Shown here one piece after another: positions 27,668 through 36,793 of a DNA stretch of 64,000 nt. Position 1 is the first letter of the stretch, and every line of letters starts with the position of its first letter. A program made the translations under genes and the position numbers. Under the pieces are notes generated by a model, which ran no database searches, had not been told where the DNA came from, and was given only the letters and a program-made list of their open reading frames with translations. The stretch is from Novosphingobium fluoreni. Lineage in GTDB: Bacteria > Pseudomonadota > Alphaproteobacteria > Sphingomonadales > Sphingomonadaceae. Location of the stretch: the NCBI RefSeq assembly GCF_014196615.1, contig NZ_JACIDY010000004.1, positions 1 to 64,000 of the forward strand, read 5' to 3'.

Positions 27668-29451
27668 ACGCCATCACCCTGGATACGTCGACTTCCCGTC
27701 TCGCCGAACACAAGGCCCAAATTCAACCCCAACGCCGTGTTGTTCCTGCACGTTATCCGGCACGCACGTTCGGCACGGTGGTTGCCGCCGGCACTCTATT
27801 GATGATCGCCGCTTCGGTACTAGGAAATCCAAAATGGGGTTGGCCGGTCTTTGCCCAGTGGTTCTTTGCAGAGCCGGTTATCGTTAGCCTCGGCCAGACG
27901 CTTTTGCTAACCGCGCTTGGCACCCTGTTCGGATCGCTGCTAGGCACTACGATCGCGCTTGCCCGGGTTTCAGGCTCCCCTTTGCTGGCCTGGCTTGCTT
28001 GGGGCTATGTCTGGTTGTTCCGCTCCATCCCGCTCATCGTCCTGCTGCTGCTGCTCAATAACCTGGGATACCTCTACGCTACAATCAGCCTCGGCGTGCC
28101 CCTTACTGATTTTCGGTTCGGTTCTTGGTCTACCGCCGCGCTGATCAGTCCCTTCGTGGCTGCGGTGATCGGCCTAACGCTGAACCAGGCTGCGTTTTCG
28201 TCCGAGATCATTCGTGGCGGCATCCTGGGGGTGGACAACGGCCAGAGGGAAGCGGCTGCCGCTCTGGGCCTGCCGCGCCGCCGCCAGATCTTCGGTATCG
28301 TGCTGCCACAGGCGATGCGCAGCATTCTTCCCGCCGGGTTCAACGAAATCATCAACCTCGCCAAAGGCACGTCGGTCGTCTACATCCTCGCGCTGCCGGA
28401 GTTGTTCTACACCGTGCAGGTGATCTACCGCCGTAATCTTGAGGTGGTGCCGCTGCTGATGGTGGCGACGGTCTGGTATCTCATTATCCTAACAGTTCTG
28501 TCTGTGATCCAGCGCCGGATCGAGCGGCGCTTTTCGCGCGGCGTGGCGGGATCGCAGGGGGCAGGCAGTTTCGTCAGGTCTGCAAGGATTAGCTTGCGCC
28601 GTATTGACTCGTCCGCTTCAATCACCCGCATGCCCGTCCGCGGGCATACTCTCGTTCGCGGCGACACCGGATCATTCCACAGGCCTGTCAAAGGCGGTAC
28701 CGTAGTGATCGAGGGCGCGGTGAAGCGGTTCGGCGATCTTGAAGTGCTCAAAGGCGTCTCGCTGACGATTCCCTCTGGAAGCGTCACCGTCATCATCGGT
28801 CAATCTGGATCGGGTAAATCCACCCTACTACGAACAATAAACCATCTGGAACCCTTGAATGCTGGGCTGATTTCGATCGATGGCAAACTCATTGGCTACC
28901 GCGAAGACGCAAATATTTTGCACGAGTTGAAGGAAGCCGAAGTGCTTCGCCGACGAGTGGATGTTGGCATGGTCTTTCAAAGCTTCAATCTGTTTCCGCA
29001 CATGACCGTTTTGGAAAATATTGTGGAGGCCCCTGTCCATGTTCGTGGTCGGCCACGGGCGGAGGCCGAGGCGGATGCACGCGTGCTCCTGACCCGGGTC
29101 GGCTTGTCAGACAAGGTAGACGCTTATCCACGTCAGCTTTCGGGTGGCCAGCAGCAGCGCGTTGCGATCGCCCGGGCACTGGCGTTGCGGCCCAAAGTTC
29201 TGCTTTTCGATGAGCCAACGTCCGCATTGGATCCTGAACTTGTCGGCGAGGTGTTGGGCGTAATCCGCGAATTGGCAAGTTCAGGCACGACTCTAATCAT
29301 CGTGACGCATGAAATGGGCTTCGCGCGCGAGGTGGCTGATACGGTTGTATTCATGGATCAGGGCCGGATCGTGGAGCGAGGTACGCCGGAACAGGTCTTT
29401 TCCCGACCCGTTCATCCTCGAACCGCCGAATTTCTCTCGAAGGTACTGTAA
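27664..29451 (+). CDS. fused amino-acid-type ABC permease-ATPase
   Basis: A 595-residue single polypeptide combining two ABC subunits that are normally separate. Residues ~70-290 are a His/Glu/Cys-type permease with an EAA loop (about 181-202, [14 protein letters not shown]). A linker of ~60 residues follows. Residues ~347-595 are the ATPase, with Walker [10 protein letters not shown] at 379-387, ABC signature LSGGQQQR at 492-499 and Walker B VLLFDEP at 512-518. Both parts resemble cystine/polar amino acid importers such as YxeN/YxeO and TcyL/TcyN. The linker shows no stop or frame change, so the fusion is genuine in this sequence. It probably imports a cysteine derivative captured by the lipoprotein encoded next. 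Confidence 0.92.
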   Translation: MNAITLDTSTSRLAEHKAQIQPQRRVVPARYPARTFGTVVAAGTLLMIAASVLGNPKWGWPVFAQWFFAEPVIVSLGQTLLLTALGTLFGSLLGTTIALARVSGSPLLAWLAWGYVWLFRSIPLIVLLLLLNNLGYLYATISLGVPLTDFRFGSWSTAALISPFVAAVIGLTLNQAAFSSEIIRGGILGVDNGQREAAAALGLPRRRQIFGIVLPQAMRSILPAGFNEIINLAKGTSVVYILALPELFYTVQVIYRRNLEVVPLLMVATVWYLIILTVLSVIQRRIERRFSRGVAGSQGAGSFVRSARISLRRIDSSASITRMPVRGHTLVRGDTGSFHRPVKGGTVVIEGAVKRFGDLEVLKGVSLTIPSGSVTVIIGQSGSGKSTLLRTINHLEPLNAGLISIDGKLIGYREDANILHELKEAEVLRRRVDVGMVFQSFNLFPHMTVLENIVEAPVHVRGRPRAEAEADARVLLTRVGLSDKVDAYPRQLSGGQQQRVAIARALALRPKVLLFDEPTSALDPELVGEVLGVIRELASSGTTLIIVTHEMGFAREVADTVVFMDQGRIVERGTPEQVFSRPVHPRTAEFLSKVL

Positions 29452-30363
29452 GTGAGGGCGCTTCTGGCTACGGCACTTTCGTGCATGGCTCTTTTGGGCG
29501 CCTGCGCGCCGCCAAAGGAAAAAGCCGGCGCCGAAGCGTTACCCTTCATCCGCACCGCGCCAGTATCTGCGGCCGCCGCACTAGTGCCTCGCGCCTACAG
29601 CTTCAAGACGCCCGGCACTTTGACGATCGGCATGACGGTCGGCGCGCTTCCGATCGCGGACTATACGCCGGACGGGCAGGGGTACGTGGGGCTCGATCCC
29701 AATTTCGCACAACTTATCGCTGAGTCATTAGGGTTGAAGCTCAAGATCCTACCGATTGCGTGGCCAGATTGGCCGCTCGGGCTTACCTCCGGTAAATACG
29801 ACGCGGTCATGGCGAACGTCACCGTGACGGAGGAACGCAAGGACAAATTTGATTTTTCAACGTATCGCGATGACAAGCTGGGTATCTATACTCGCAGCGA
29901 TGGGCCGATCCTGCGCGTCGACGGCCCGCAGGACGTCGCCGGGCGACGTGTCGCTTTGACAGCCGGAACGAACCAATCTCAGATTCTCGATCGATGGAAT
30001 GCGCGCAACATCGCGGCAGGCTTGAAGCCGGTCGAACCGCTTTACTACGACGATCCTGGCGTAATGCGCTTGGCGGTTCTTTCGGGGCGGGCAGACCTGT
30101 CGTTTGGACCGAACTTCCTGGCTGCATATGAAGCGCGAGATGGTCGAACGAGGTCGGTCGGTACGGTCGCGGGCGGTTGGCCGTTGACGGCCTTTATAGC
30201 GGTCACGACGCGAAAAGCGTCAGGACTTGCCCCTGCGATCACCGCCGCCATCAACGCTCAGATCGACAATGGCAACTATATCAAACTATTGCGCCGCTGG
30301 AACATGGCGGACGAGCGGATACCGCGATCGGCGACGAACCCCGCCGGGCTGCCACGTCAATAG
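29452..30363 (+). CDS. amino-acid-type ABC binding lipoprotein
   Basis: A 303-residue solute-binding protein of the polar amino acid / cystine family (SBP_bac_3). The signal ends in a lipobox LLGAC (Cys18), so it is probably membrane-anchored. Family features are GYVGLDPNFAQLIAESLGLK near residue 75, ANVTVTEERKDKFDFSTYRD near 120, and a C-terminal IDNGNYIKLLRRW. The GTG start directly follows the TAA of the ABC fusion gene with no spacer, so it is translationally coupled. It ends the operon; a weak CCTC/GAGG hairpin with a T5 run at 30450-30467 may terminate it. Confidence 0.88.
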   Translation: MRALLATALSCMALLGACAPPKEKAGAEALPFIRTAPVSAAAALVPRAYSFKTPGTLTIGMTVGALPIADYTPDGQGYVGLDPNFAQLIAESLGLKLKILPIAWPDWPLGLTSGKYDAVMANVTVTEERKDKFDFSTYRDDKLGIYTRSDGPILRVDGPQDVAGRRVALTAGTNQSQILDRWNARNIAAGLKPVEPLYYDDPGVMRLAVLSGRADLSFGPNFLAAYEARDGRTRSVGTVAGGWPLTAFIAVTTRKASGLAPAITAAINAQIDNGNYIKLLRRWNMADERIPRSATNPAGLPRQ

Positions 30364-31037
30364 GCATCACTTTGACCCGAAACTGGCAATCGAGCGCAGT
30401 GGTCTCCATCACAACCGAACGGCCACGACGCTCAACTAACTTAATCCGGCCTCGACGAGAGGTTTTTGTAGGGCGTAGCTAATTCACTATGCTGGCTGCC
30501 AGGAGCGGCGCGGGAGCGAAGCCAACCAACACCGCCACGATGCGGGGGGCGCTAAGCTTCCGCCGATCCAATTTCCAGCGCGCCGATCTATATCCCTACG
30601 CTCGTTTCTATGTCGGTGATGTACGCTGGCCGAATCCGACGCCGCGTCTCATTAAGCAGCTTCTGCAGATAGGCTCTGGCCGATGCCCGAGATCCCGCTG
30701 CAAATCCTCGTCTATCGCCAACCTACATTGAAGCGGGCCTCCTACGGATCATCCAATACTTCGTAGAAAAATCTACAATTCATAACTCCGGCGAAAAATA
30801 CCAGGATGAAACGTGGAAAAATAGAAATGCGACCATTTAAAATTAGAGATCAATTTTCAAACATGTCGATAGACCTGGAACCCGGGGTGGTTCGGTATCC
30901 AAGGGGCTTCGAGTAAGCCTCCTGACCGCGTGTCTGGCAGAGCAGATATGAGGCATTCTAAATTTATCTGAATAATCCTCATTGGCCACACCTCGATCGA
31001 TAAAATACGGCTGCAACTCAACTCAGGGGGTAGAGAT
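30364..31037. other. 674-bp intergenic region before a TBDR operon
   Basis: No frame here has ribosome-binding site, length and composition of a gene. After a weak terminator-like hairpin near 30450 the DNA is ordinary. From about 30740 to 31030 it turns AT-rich, as expected for the promoter of the TBDR at 31038. A TCGATAG half-site near 30865 matches one arm of the dyad found between the LysR and ssuC genes. A CTCAGGGGG ribosome-binding site lies just before the TBDR. Confidence 0.5.
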
Positions 31038-33602
31038 ATGCAGAACCGGGCTTTCCGGACCTTTCTATGCGTAAGTGTCGCTTGCAGCAGCATGGCTATC
31101 GTTCCTTTGTCACGGGCAGCTACTGACGAGGAGGCGCCGACTGGCGACATTGTCGTGACCGGTCTGCGCGGTGGCCCCGCGCGGACAGTGGCGGAAAGCC
31201 CCGCGCCGATCGACGTTGTGGGCGGAGACAAGCTTGGCGGCACGGGAGCTGCCGAGTTCGGCGACGCTTTGACGAAGTTGCTACCCGCGCTGAACTTCGG
31301 CGCAACGAATGCGGGTGTCTTCTCGATCGTAAGGCCGGTGACGAACCGTGGCCTCAGTCCTGCATATACGCTGGTGCTGATGAACGGAAAGCGGCGGCAT
31401 AACAGCGCTTTCCTGACAAATTCTCCACAGGATTCCAGCGGGGTAAATGCGGTCGATCTCGATCTGATTCCCGCTAGCGCCATCGCTCGGATCGAAGTGC
31501 TGAAGGATTCCGCTGCGGCCCAGTACGGAACCGATGCTATCGCCGGCGTCATCAACATCCAGTTGAACAAGTCGGAAGGGTTCGACGCCAGTTACCGCTA
31601 TGGACGCCAGTTTGTCGGCAATGGCGACCGCGATAGCTGGCAGGGGCAGATCGGCTACGGTGCGAAGCTGGGCGACCGTGGGTTCATCCGCCTCAGCGCC
31701 GATGTGCGCAAGCGTGGCGGTAACTGGTGGAACCTGCCTGCCACCGACACCAATATCTACGGGCGTCCGGCCAATCGGTCGATCGCACAAGTGGCAACGA
31801 CGGCCGGTCTTACCGCTGCGCAAGTGCAGGCGAACAGTGAGGCGGCAAGCGCACGCAACGCCGCCTGGAACAGGGACGGGGCGCACAACGGCGATCCGGA
31901 AGTGAAGGCCTTCAACCTGGCATACAATGCCGAATTGGAAGTGACCGAGCAGGTCACGCTGTACTCCTTTGCCACTTATGGTGAGCGTGACGCCCAAATC
32001 AGCAACAATTTTCGCCGCCCGAATGGTTTGGCGAACTTCACCGCGCTTTTCCCGGATGGGTATTACCCCCTGAACAATATCGCCGAGAAGGACTTGCAGT
32101 TCTTGTTCGGCGGCCGGGGTGAGTTTGGCGGCTGGCATGCCGACTTGTCCAGCAGTTATGGCCAGAACCGCAGTCGGCAATATTCCAAGCTATCGATCCG
32201 GCCCGCGCTGGGACCCAACGGACCGACATCGTGGCCAAATCTGGCGAATTTCGAATTCAGCCAATGGACTCACAACCTGGATGTTACGCGTGAATTCGAG
32301 ATTGGGCTGGCGCGGCCGCTGCAATTGTCTTTCGGCGCGGAATACAGGCTGGATCGCTTCCGCACGCTGCCGGGCGACCCGCTGGCCTACAGCCCGGCCA
32401 GTTACATCTTCAAACCGGGCGACCAACAGTACGATTGGAATGTCGGGCTGGCAGCGGCGCCGGTCGTGCAGGCGGCTATCGTCCTTTCCCCGGCGGACCG
32501 GGCGGACGCGCAACGGCGGGTCTATGCCGGCTATGTCGATCTTGGCATATATCCTGTGGACGCATGGTACATCGGTGCGGCGGTGCGGGCCGAGCATTAC
32601 AGCGACGGATCGGGCAGCCCGGTCGGGTTGAAGTTGAATTCGCGTTTCGAGGTTAGCCCCGCCTTCGCCATACGTGGCACCGTGGGCACAGGGTTTCGTG
32701 CGCCTTCATTGACGCAATCCGCCTATGCACAGACGGACGGGCGCACCGCCCTGGTCTTCAATCCCGCCACGGGCCGGACAGAGGTGACCGCTACTGTCGC
32801 CAAGCTTGTCACGCCGGACTCTGCTCTGGGAGCTTTGCTGGGGGCAAAGCCGCTTAAGTCTGAGAGAAGCTGGAACGCGGGCGCCGGGTTCGTCATCACG
32901 CCAGGATCGAATATCAGCATCACGGCGGATGGTTACTATATAAAGATCAAGAACCGGATTGAACGATCGGGCCGCTTGTTCGGATCAGGCATTACCGCCA
33001 TCCTCAACGCCAACGGCCTTAACGGTGTCGAGCAAGCCGAATACTTCTTCAACGCGGTTGACACGTCCACACGCGGTGTCGACGTGGTTGCAGATTGGTC
33101 GCACACCGGCGGGCTGGGTAAAGTGAATTTGAATGCGGCGTTCAACTACAACAAGACCAGGATTGACAAGCTACCGGCCACGCCGACCCAGTTACTAGGG
33201 CCGAACGGTACTTCCCTGCTGGGCGTGGGGTCGGTTTTCTTCGGTGGCGATCGAATTGGTGAGTTGGAGGTAATTAATCCACGCATCAAGCTTGTGCTGA
33301 ATGGTTCCTGGGCACGGGGGATCTTGGGATTATCCCTCACCACGACGCGCTACGGTAAGTATACGCAGCGCACAGCGGCGGGGGACGATCGGGCATTCGG
33401 CGCGAAGTGGATCACAGATGTCAATGCATCGTTGGCGGTGACCAGCTTCGCCACTTTGCAGTTCGGTGCGACGAATGTCTTCAACGTCAGGCCCGAAACC
33501 AACGGACCCGGCAGCCCCCAGACGGGCCAAGGATATTACGGACCATCACCTTTCAACCCCAACGGTGGATACTATTATGGCCGCGTCGCCGTCAGCTTCT
33601 GA
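31038..33602 (+). CDS. TonB-dependent receptor, organosulfur-island type 1
   Basis: An 854-residue outer-membrane receptor with a signal peptide ending near SRAA, TonB-box-like GDIVVTGLRG, plug motifs LVLMNGKRRHNSAFL and KDSAAAQYGTDAIAGVINIQ, and a barrel ending in YYYGRVAVSF. It is closely related in layout to the receptors at 20.7-23.1 kb and 43.9 kb. Its 3' end overlaps the start of an SsuA-like binding-protein gene by 26 bp. This physical coupling implies that the receptor hands its ligand to that periplasmic protein. The ligand is inferred to be an organic sulfur compound. Confidence 0.92.
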   Translation: MQNRAFRTFLCVSVACSSMAIVPLSRAATDEEAPTGDIVVTGLRGGPARTVAESPAPIDVVGGDKLGGTGAAEFGDALTKLLPALNFGATNAGVFSIVRPVTNRGLSPAYTLVLMNGKRRHNSAFLTNSPQDSSGVNAVDLDLIPASAIARIEVLKDSAAAQYGTDAIAGVINIQLNKSEGFDASYRYGRQFVGNGDRDSWQGQIGYGAKLGDRGFIRLSADVRKRGGNWWNLPATDTNIYGRPANRSIAQVATTAGLTAAQVQANSEAASARNAAWNRDGAHNGDPEVKAFNLAYNAELEVTEQVTLYSFATYGERDAQISNNFRRPNGLANFTALFPDGYYPLNNIAEKDLQFLFGGRGEFGGWHADLSSSYGQNRSRQYSKLSIRPALGPNGPTSWPNLANFEFSQWTHNLDVTREFEIGLARPLQLSFGAEYRLDRFRTLPGDPLAYSPASYIFKPGDQQYDWNVGLAAAPVVQAAIVLSPADRADAQRRVYAGYVDLGIYPVDAWYIGAAVRAEHYSDGSGSPVGLKLNSRFEVSPAFAIRGTVGTGFRAPSLTQSAYAQTDGRTALVFNPATGRTEVTATVAKLVTPDSALGALLGAKPLKSERSWNAGAGFVITPGSNISITADGYYIKIKNRIERSGRLFGSGITAILNANGLNGVEQAEYFFNAVDTSTRGVDVVADWSHTGGLGKVNLNAAFNYNKTRIDKLPATPTQLLGPNGTSLLGVGSVFFGGDRIGELEVINPRIKLVLNGSWARGILGLSLTTTRYGKYTQRTAAGDDRAFGAKWITDVNASLAVTSFATLQFGATNVFNVRPETNGPGSPQTGQGYYGPSPFNPNGGYYYGRVAVSF

Positions 33603-34548
33603 TCGTCGATCGTTCCTGGGAGGGGCACTGGGGCTGGGCGTGCTGCCGTGGCTGGGTGCATGTGGCCGTGGGGATCGCGGCGCGCTGGTCATGGGCGATC
33701 AGGTGCATCTGGTGGAAAGCCGGATGAAGGCGGCGGGCCAGCTTGATGATCTTCCATACCGCATCACCTGGGCGAATTTCCCAGGAGCCGCGCCTTTGCT
33801 GGAAGCGTTGAACGCCGGCGCGGTAGATACCGCTCCCGCGGGCGACCTGCCGGTAATCCTGGCGGCGGCCGCCGGCTGTCGGCTCAAGATCGCGGCGGTA
33901 ACGCGGATGTCGGATCAGGCGATGGCGATCGTGGTGCCGCGCGGGTCCACTATCCAGTCTGTGGCTGACCTGGCAGGCAAATCCGTAATCGTCTCCAGCG
34001 CGCGGGGCAGCATATCCCATTACCTGCTGCTGGAAGCACTCAACGAGGCGCGCATTCCGATCTCCTCGGTGCGCATTGGGTTCATGCTGCCGAACGAGGC
34101 TGCGTCCGCGTTCGCCACCGGGCAGATTGACGCTTGGGCGACGTTCGGGACATATCAAGTTCGCGCCGAGGCTGAAGGCGCCCGTATCCTACGGGACGGT
34201 GCAGGGATCGGACCGGGCTATTCGACGATAGTGGTATCTGAGGCGGCGATAGCCGACCAAGCGAAGCGCACCGCGATCCGCGACTATCTGGAGCGGTTGC
34301 GGCGCGCGTCGTTGTGGAGCCAGCAGCAGCCTGACGCCTATGCCAGGCTTTATTCCGCCCAGACCGGGATGGATATCGCTGTCGCCAAAGCGTGGGTGGC
34401 GCGCGAGAGACCGGCCTTCACGGCGCCCGATGCGACTTTCGTGGCGGCGTTGCAGCGAGCCTCCGATCGCTTCTACCGCCCGTACCGGGTTTTACCTCGC
34501 AACGTCAATGTCGAGGCACTGATCGCACCCGGGCTGATCGGCACCTAA
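33577..34548 (+). CDS. SsuA/TauA-like sulfonate-binding lipoprotein
   Basis: A 323-residue periplasmic binding protein of the aliphatic sulfonate / taurine / nitrate family (NMT1/THI5-like). The N-terminus has a twin-arginine motif DRRSFLGG followed by a lipobox LGAC, so Tat export and lipidation are likely. MGDQVHLVESRMKAAGQLDD and YRITWANFPGAAPLLEALNA (about residues 40-85), GDLPVILAAAAG and QIDAWATFGTY are typical of SsuA. The ATG lies inside the end of the TBDR gene in another frame. No permease or ATPase is adjacent, and a second binding protein follows. Confidence 0.9.
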   Translation: MAASPSASDRRSFLGGALGLGVLPWLGACGRGDRGALVMGDQVHLVESRMKAAGQLDDLPYRITWANFPGAAPLLEALNAGAVDTAPAGDLPVILAAAAGCRLKIAAVTRMSDQAMAIVVPRGSTIQSVADLAGKSVIVSSARGSISHYLLLEALNEARIPISSVRIGFMLPNEAASAFATGQIDAWATFGTYQVRAEAEGARILRDGAGIGPGYSTIVVSEAAIADQAKRTAIRDYLERLRRASLWSQQQPDAYARLYSAQTGMDIAVAKAWVARERPAFTAPDATFVAALQRASDRFYRPYRVLPRNVNVEALIAPGLIGT

Positions 34549-34598
34549 GACCTTTGTTCGCCTCGTTCTGAAAATCCTCATGGCGCCATCGAAACGGA

Positions 34599-35618
34599 AT
34601 GATGAGCATGAAAGATCAAGCACGACCGAAGGCGATGGCCGGGCAGCCCACGTGGAGCCGCCGCGCGGTGATCGCGAGCGGGGCCGCCATCGCGGCGCTT
34701 TCCGCCAGCGGTTGCGCGCGGCAGTTCGCCATGCCGCTGCGGGTGGCGATCACAGGCAAAGGGGCAAGCGATACCCGCCTGCTCCTTAAGGCGGCGGGGC
34801 TGGCGCCGGACTTTCCAGTTCAATACTCAGAATTTCAATCCGGGCACCTCGTTATTGAGGCTTTGAACAGCGATGCGTTAGATTTTGGAGGCAGCAGCGA
34901 GATTCCGCCGGTCTTCTCCGCCGCCTCTACCGTCCAAAGCTTTCTCCAGGTGGGGGTCCTGCATGGTGACGTGAACAATCAGGCCGTGCTGGTTCCCAAA
35001 GGCTCCGCCATCCGCGATCTGCGAGACCTGAAAGGCAAGCGGGTAGGTTATGTCCGCGCCACGACATCGCAATACTTCCTGATCGAGATGCTACGTTCCG
35101 TCGGGCTGTCGTGGTCGGATATTGAGCCGGTGGCGCTGACGGTGTCGGACGGTGTCGCCGCATTCTCGCAAGGTGCTTTGGATGCCTGGGCGATCTACGG
35201 CTACGTGATCCAGCGTGCCGTCGCGACGCAAGGAGCCACGGTGCTCCGGACAGCGCTGGGATTTCTCTCGGGGAACTATCCCGTGCTGGCGCATCGCAAC
35301 GCTCTGGCAAATAGGGAAAAGGCGGCGCACGTGCTGACCTACATGCGGTTGGTGAGCGAAGGCTACGCCTGGGCTCGGGACCATCAAGATAAGTGGGCCA
35401 ACCTGGTAGCAGCAGAGATCGGCGTTCCGGTCTCTTACGTGCAGGACCAGCTTCGCGAGGAGAGCGCGCTATTTCAGCTCCAACCAGTGACGATAGAAGC
35501 GATCCGCTCGCAACAAGTGGTTGCAGATGTATTTACCCGAGCCGGTCTGATTCCAAATCATGTCGACATGACCCGGTTGTGGGACATGCGGTTCAATGCC
35601 GACATCATGAAAGGCTGA
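34599..35618 (+). CDS. second SsuA-like binding protein
   Basis: A 339-residue binding protein of the same superfamily as its upstream neighbour but clearly diverged (RVAITGKGASDTRLLLKAAG, YSEFQSGHLVIEALNSDALD, GGSSEIPPVFSAAS, LDAWAIYGYVIQRA). The signal contains SRRAVIASG and ends at SASGC, a weaker lipobox after a twin-arginine motif. Its start is the first of three close ATGs (34599, 34602, 34608); the ribosome-binding site is weak, so the exact start is uncertain. It is followed after 2 bp by an SfnB-type flavoprotein gene, suggesting that it delivers the substrate of that enzyme. Confidence 0.87.
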   Translation: MMSMKDQARPKAMAGQPTWSRRAVIASGAAIAALSASGCARQFAMPLRVAITGKGASDTRLLLKAAGLAPDFPVQYSEFQSGHLVIEALNSDALDFGGSSEIPPVFSAASTVQSFLQVGVLHGDVNNQAVLVPKGSAIRDLRDLKGKRVGYVRATTSQYFLIEMLRSVGLSWSDIEPVALTVSDGVAAFSQGALDAWAIYGYVIQRAVATQGATVLRTALGFLSGNYPVLAHRNALANREKAAHVLTYMRLVSEGYAWARDHQDKWANLVAAEIGVPVSYVQDQLREESALFQLQPVTIEAIRSQQVVADVFTRAGLIPNHVDMTRLWDMRFNADIMKG

Positions 35619-35620
35619 TC

Positions 35621-36793
35621 ATGGCGACCCAATCTTTTGCAGGCGTCACGAACGCGCTGGATGATACCGCTCTCGAACAACTGACCAAGCATTTGGCAAG
35701 AACGGCGGAACATTACGACAGGGCCGGCGAATTTCCCCAGGCGGCGTTCGACATCCTGGCACGGCAAGGGCTGGTCGGGCTAACTGTCTCTCGCGATCTG
35801 GGCGGACAGGGGGCCGGCTATGTCGATACCTTGCGCGTGCTGGGCGCGGTGGCGAAGGGCGATCCTTCCGCCGCCTTGATCCTGTTCATGACCTACGCAT
35901 TCCACGCGGGGGAGGCCAAAGGCGGTCGCTGGCCGGCCGCAGTTCACAAAAAACTGGCGCTTGAGGCGTTGGCCGGTCGCGGTTTGATCGGGACATTTCG
36001 GGTCGAGCCTGAGTTGGGAACCCCTGTCCGCGGCGGGTTGCCCAAAACAACCGCGCGCCAAACGGCAGATGGCTGGCGGATCGTCGGGGAGAAGATCTAT
36101 TCCACCGGATCGACTGGACTGGACTGGTTCGCGGTGTGGGCGCGTACCAACGAGGCGGAACCTCGCGTCGGCCTGTTCCTGATCGACTCTTCCAGTCCAG
36201 GCATAACGATCGTGCCCGAATGGGATCACTTGGGCATGCGTGCGACCGTCAGCCACAGGGTCGTGTTCGACGATACACTGGCCCCGACATCGGCGGCGGT
36301 CGATGTACGACGGCCGGAGGAATGGGTGCTCCCCACCGGTCAGGCGAATGGGCCGGTTCTGTGGAATGCGCTGGCGATCGCGGCCATCTACGATGGTGTG
36401 GCCCGGGCTGCGCGAGACTGGTTGGCGGGCTACCTGAATGATCGTGCACCCGCTAATCTCGGGGCACCGCTGGCAACTTTGCCGCGTGTGCAGGAAAAGT
36501 TCGGTGAGATCGAGGCGCTGCTGCAGGTCAACCGGACGTTGATCTTCAGCGCGGCGCAGGCGGCGGATCGTGGCGAGCTTCCGTCCGCAGACAGCGCCAA
36601 CGTCGTCAAGCACGTCATCACCACAAATGCGATCCAGGCTGTAGCCATCGGTCTGGAACTGACAGGTAATCCCGGGATCAGCCGGAACCATCCGCTGGAG
36701 CGCCACTACCGCGACGTGTTATGCAGTCGTATCCACTCGCCACAGGCCGATACCATCCTGATCGGCGCGGGGCGGGCCGGGCTTTCGCGATGA
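35621..36793 (+). CDS. SfnB-family acyl-CoA dehydrogenase-like flavoprotein
   Basis: A 390-residue flavoprotein with the acyl-CoA dehydrogenase fold, of the SfnB/DszC-like sulfur-acquisition branch. The C-terminal RHYRDVLCSRIHSPQADTIL is characteristic of SfnB, encoded with dimethylsulfone / sulfonate genes in pseudomonads. Early landmarks are LARQGLVGLTVSRDLGGQG and LGAVAKGDPSAALILFMTYA. Such proteins probably work as FMNH2-dependent monooxygenases rather than true acyl-CoA dehydrogenases. I chose the ATG at 35621, two bases after the upstream stop, with AAGG before it. It overlaps the next gene by 4 bp (ATGA). Confidence 0.88.
   Translation: MATQSFAGVTNALDDTALEQLTKHLARTAEHYDRAGEFPQAAFDILARQGLVGLTVSRDLGGQGAGYVDTLRVLGAVAKGDPSAALILFMTYAFHAGEAKGGRWPAAVHKKLALEALAGRGLIGTFRVEPELGTPVRGGLPKTTARQTADGWRIVGEKIYSTGSTGLDWFAVWARTNEAEPRVGLFLIDSSSPGITIVPEWDHLGMRATVSHRVVFDDTLAPTSAAVDVRRPEEWVLPTGQANGPVLWNALAIAAIYDGVARAARDWLAGYLNDRAPANLGAPLATLPRVQEKFGEIEALLQVNRTLIFSAAQAADRGELPSADSANVVKHVITTNAIQAVAIGLELTGNPGISRNHPLERHYRDVLCSRIHSPQADTILIGAGRAGLSR

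Noticed and set aside
30489..30731. 80-codon frame before the TBDR at 31.0 kb
   Set aside because: No ribosome-binding site, no recognisable family and atypical composition. It may be decayed DNA but there is nothing to support a gene.
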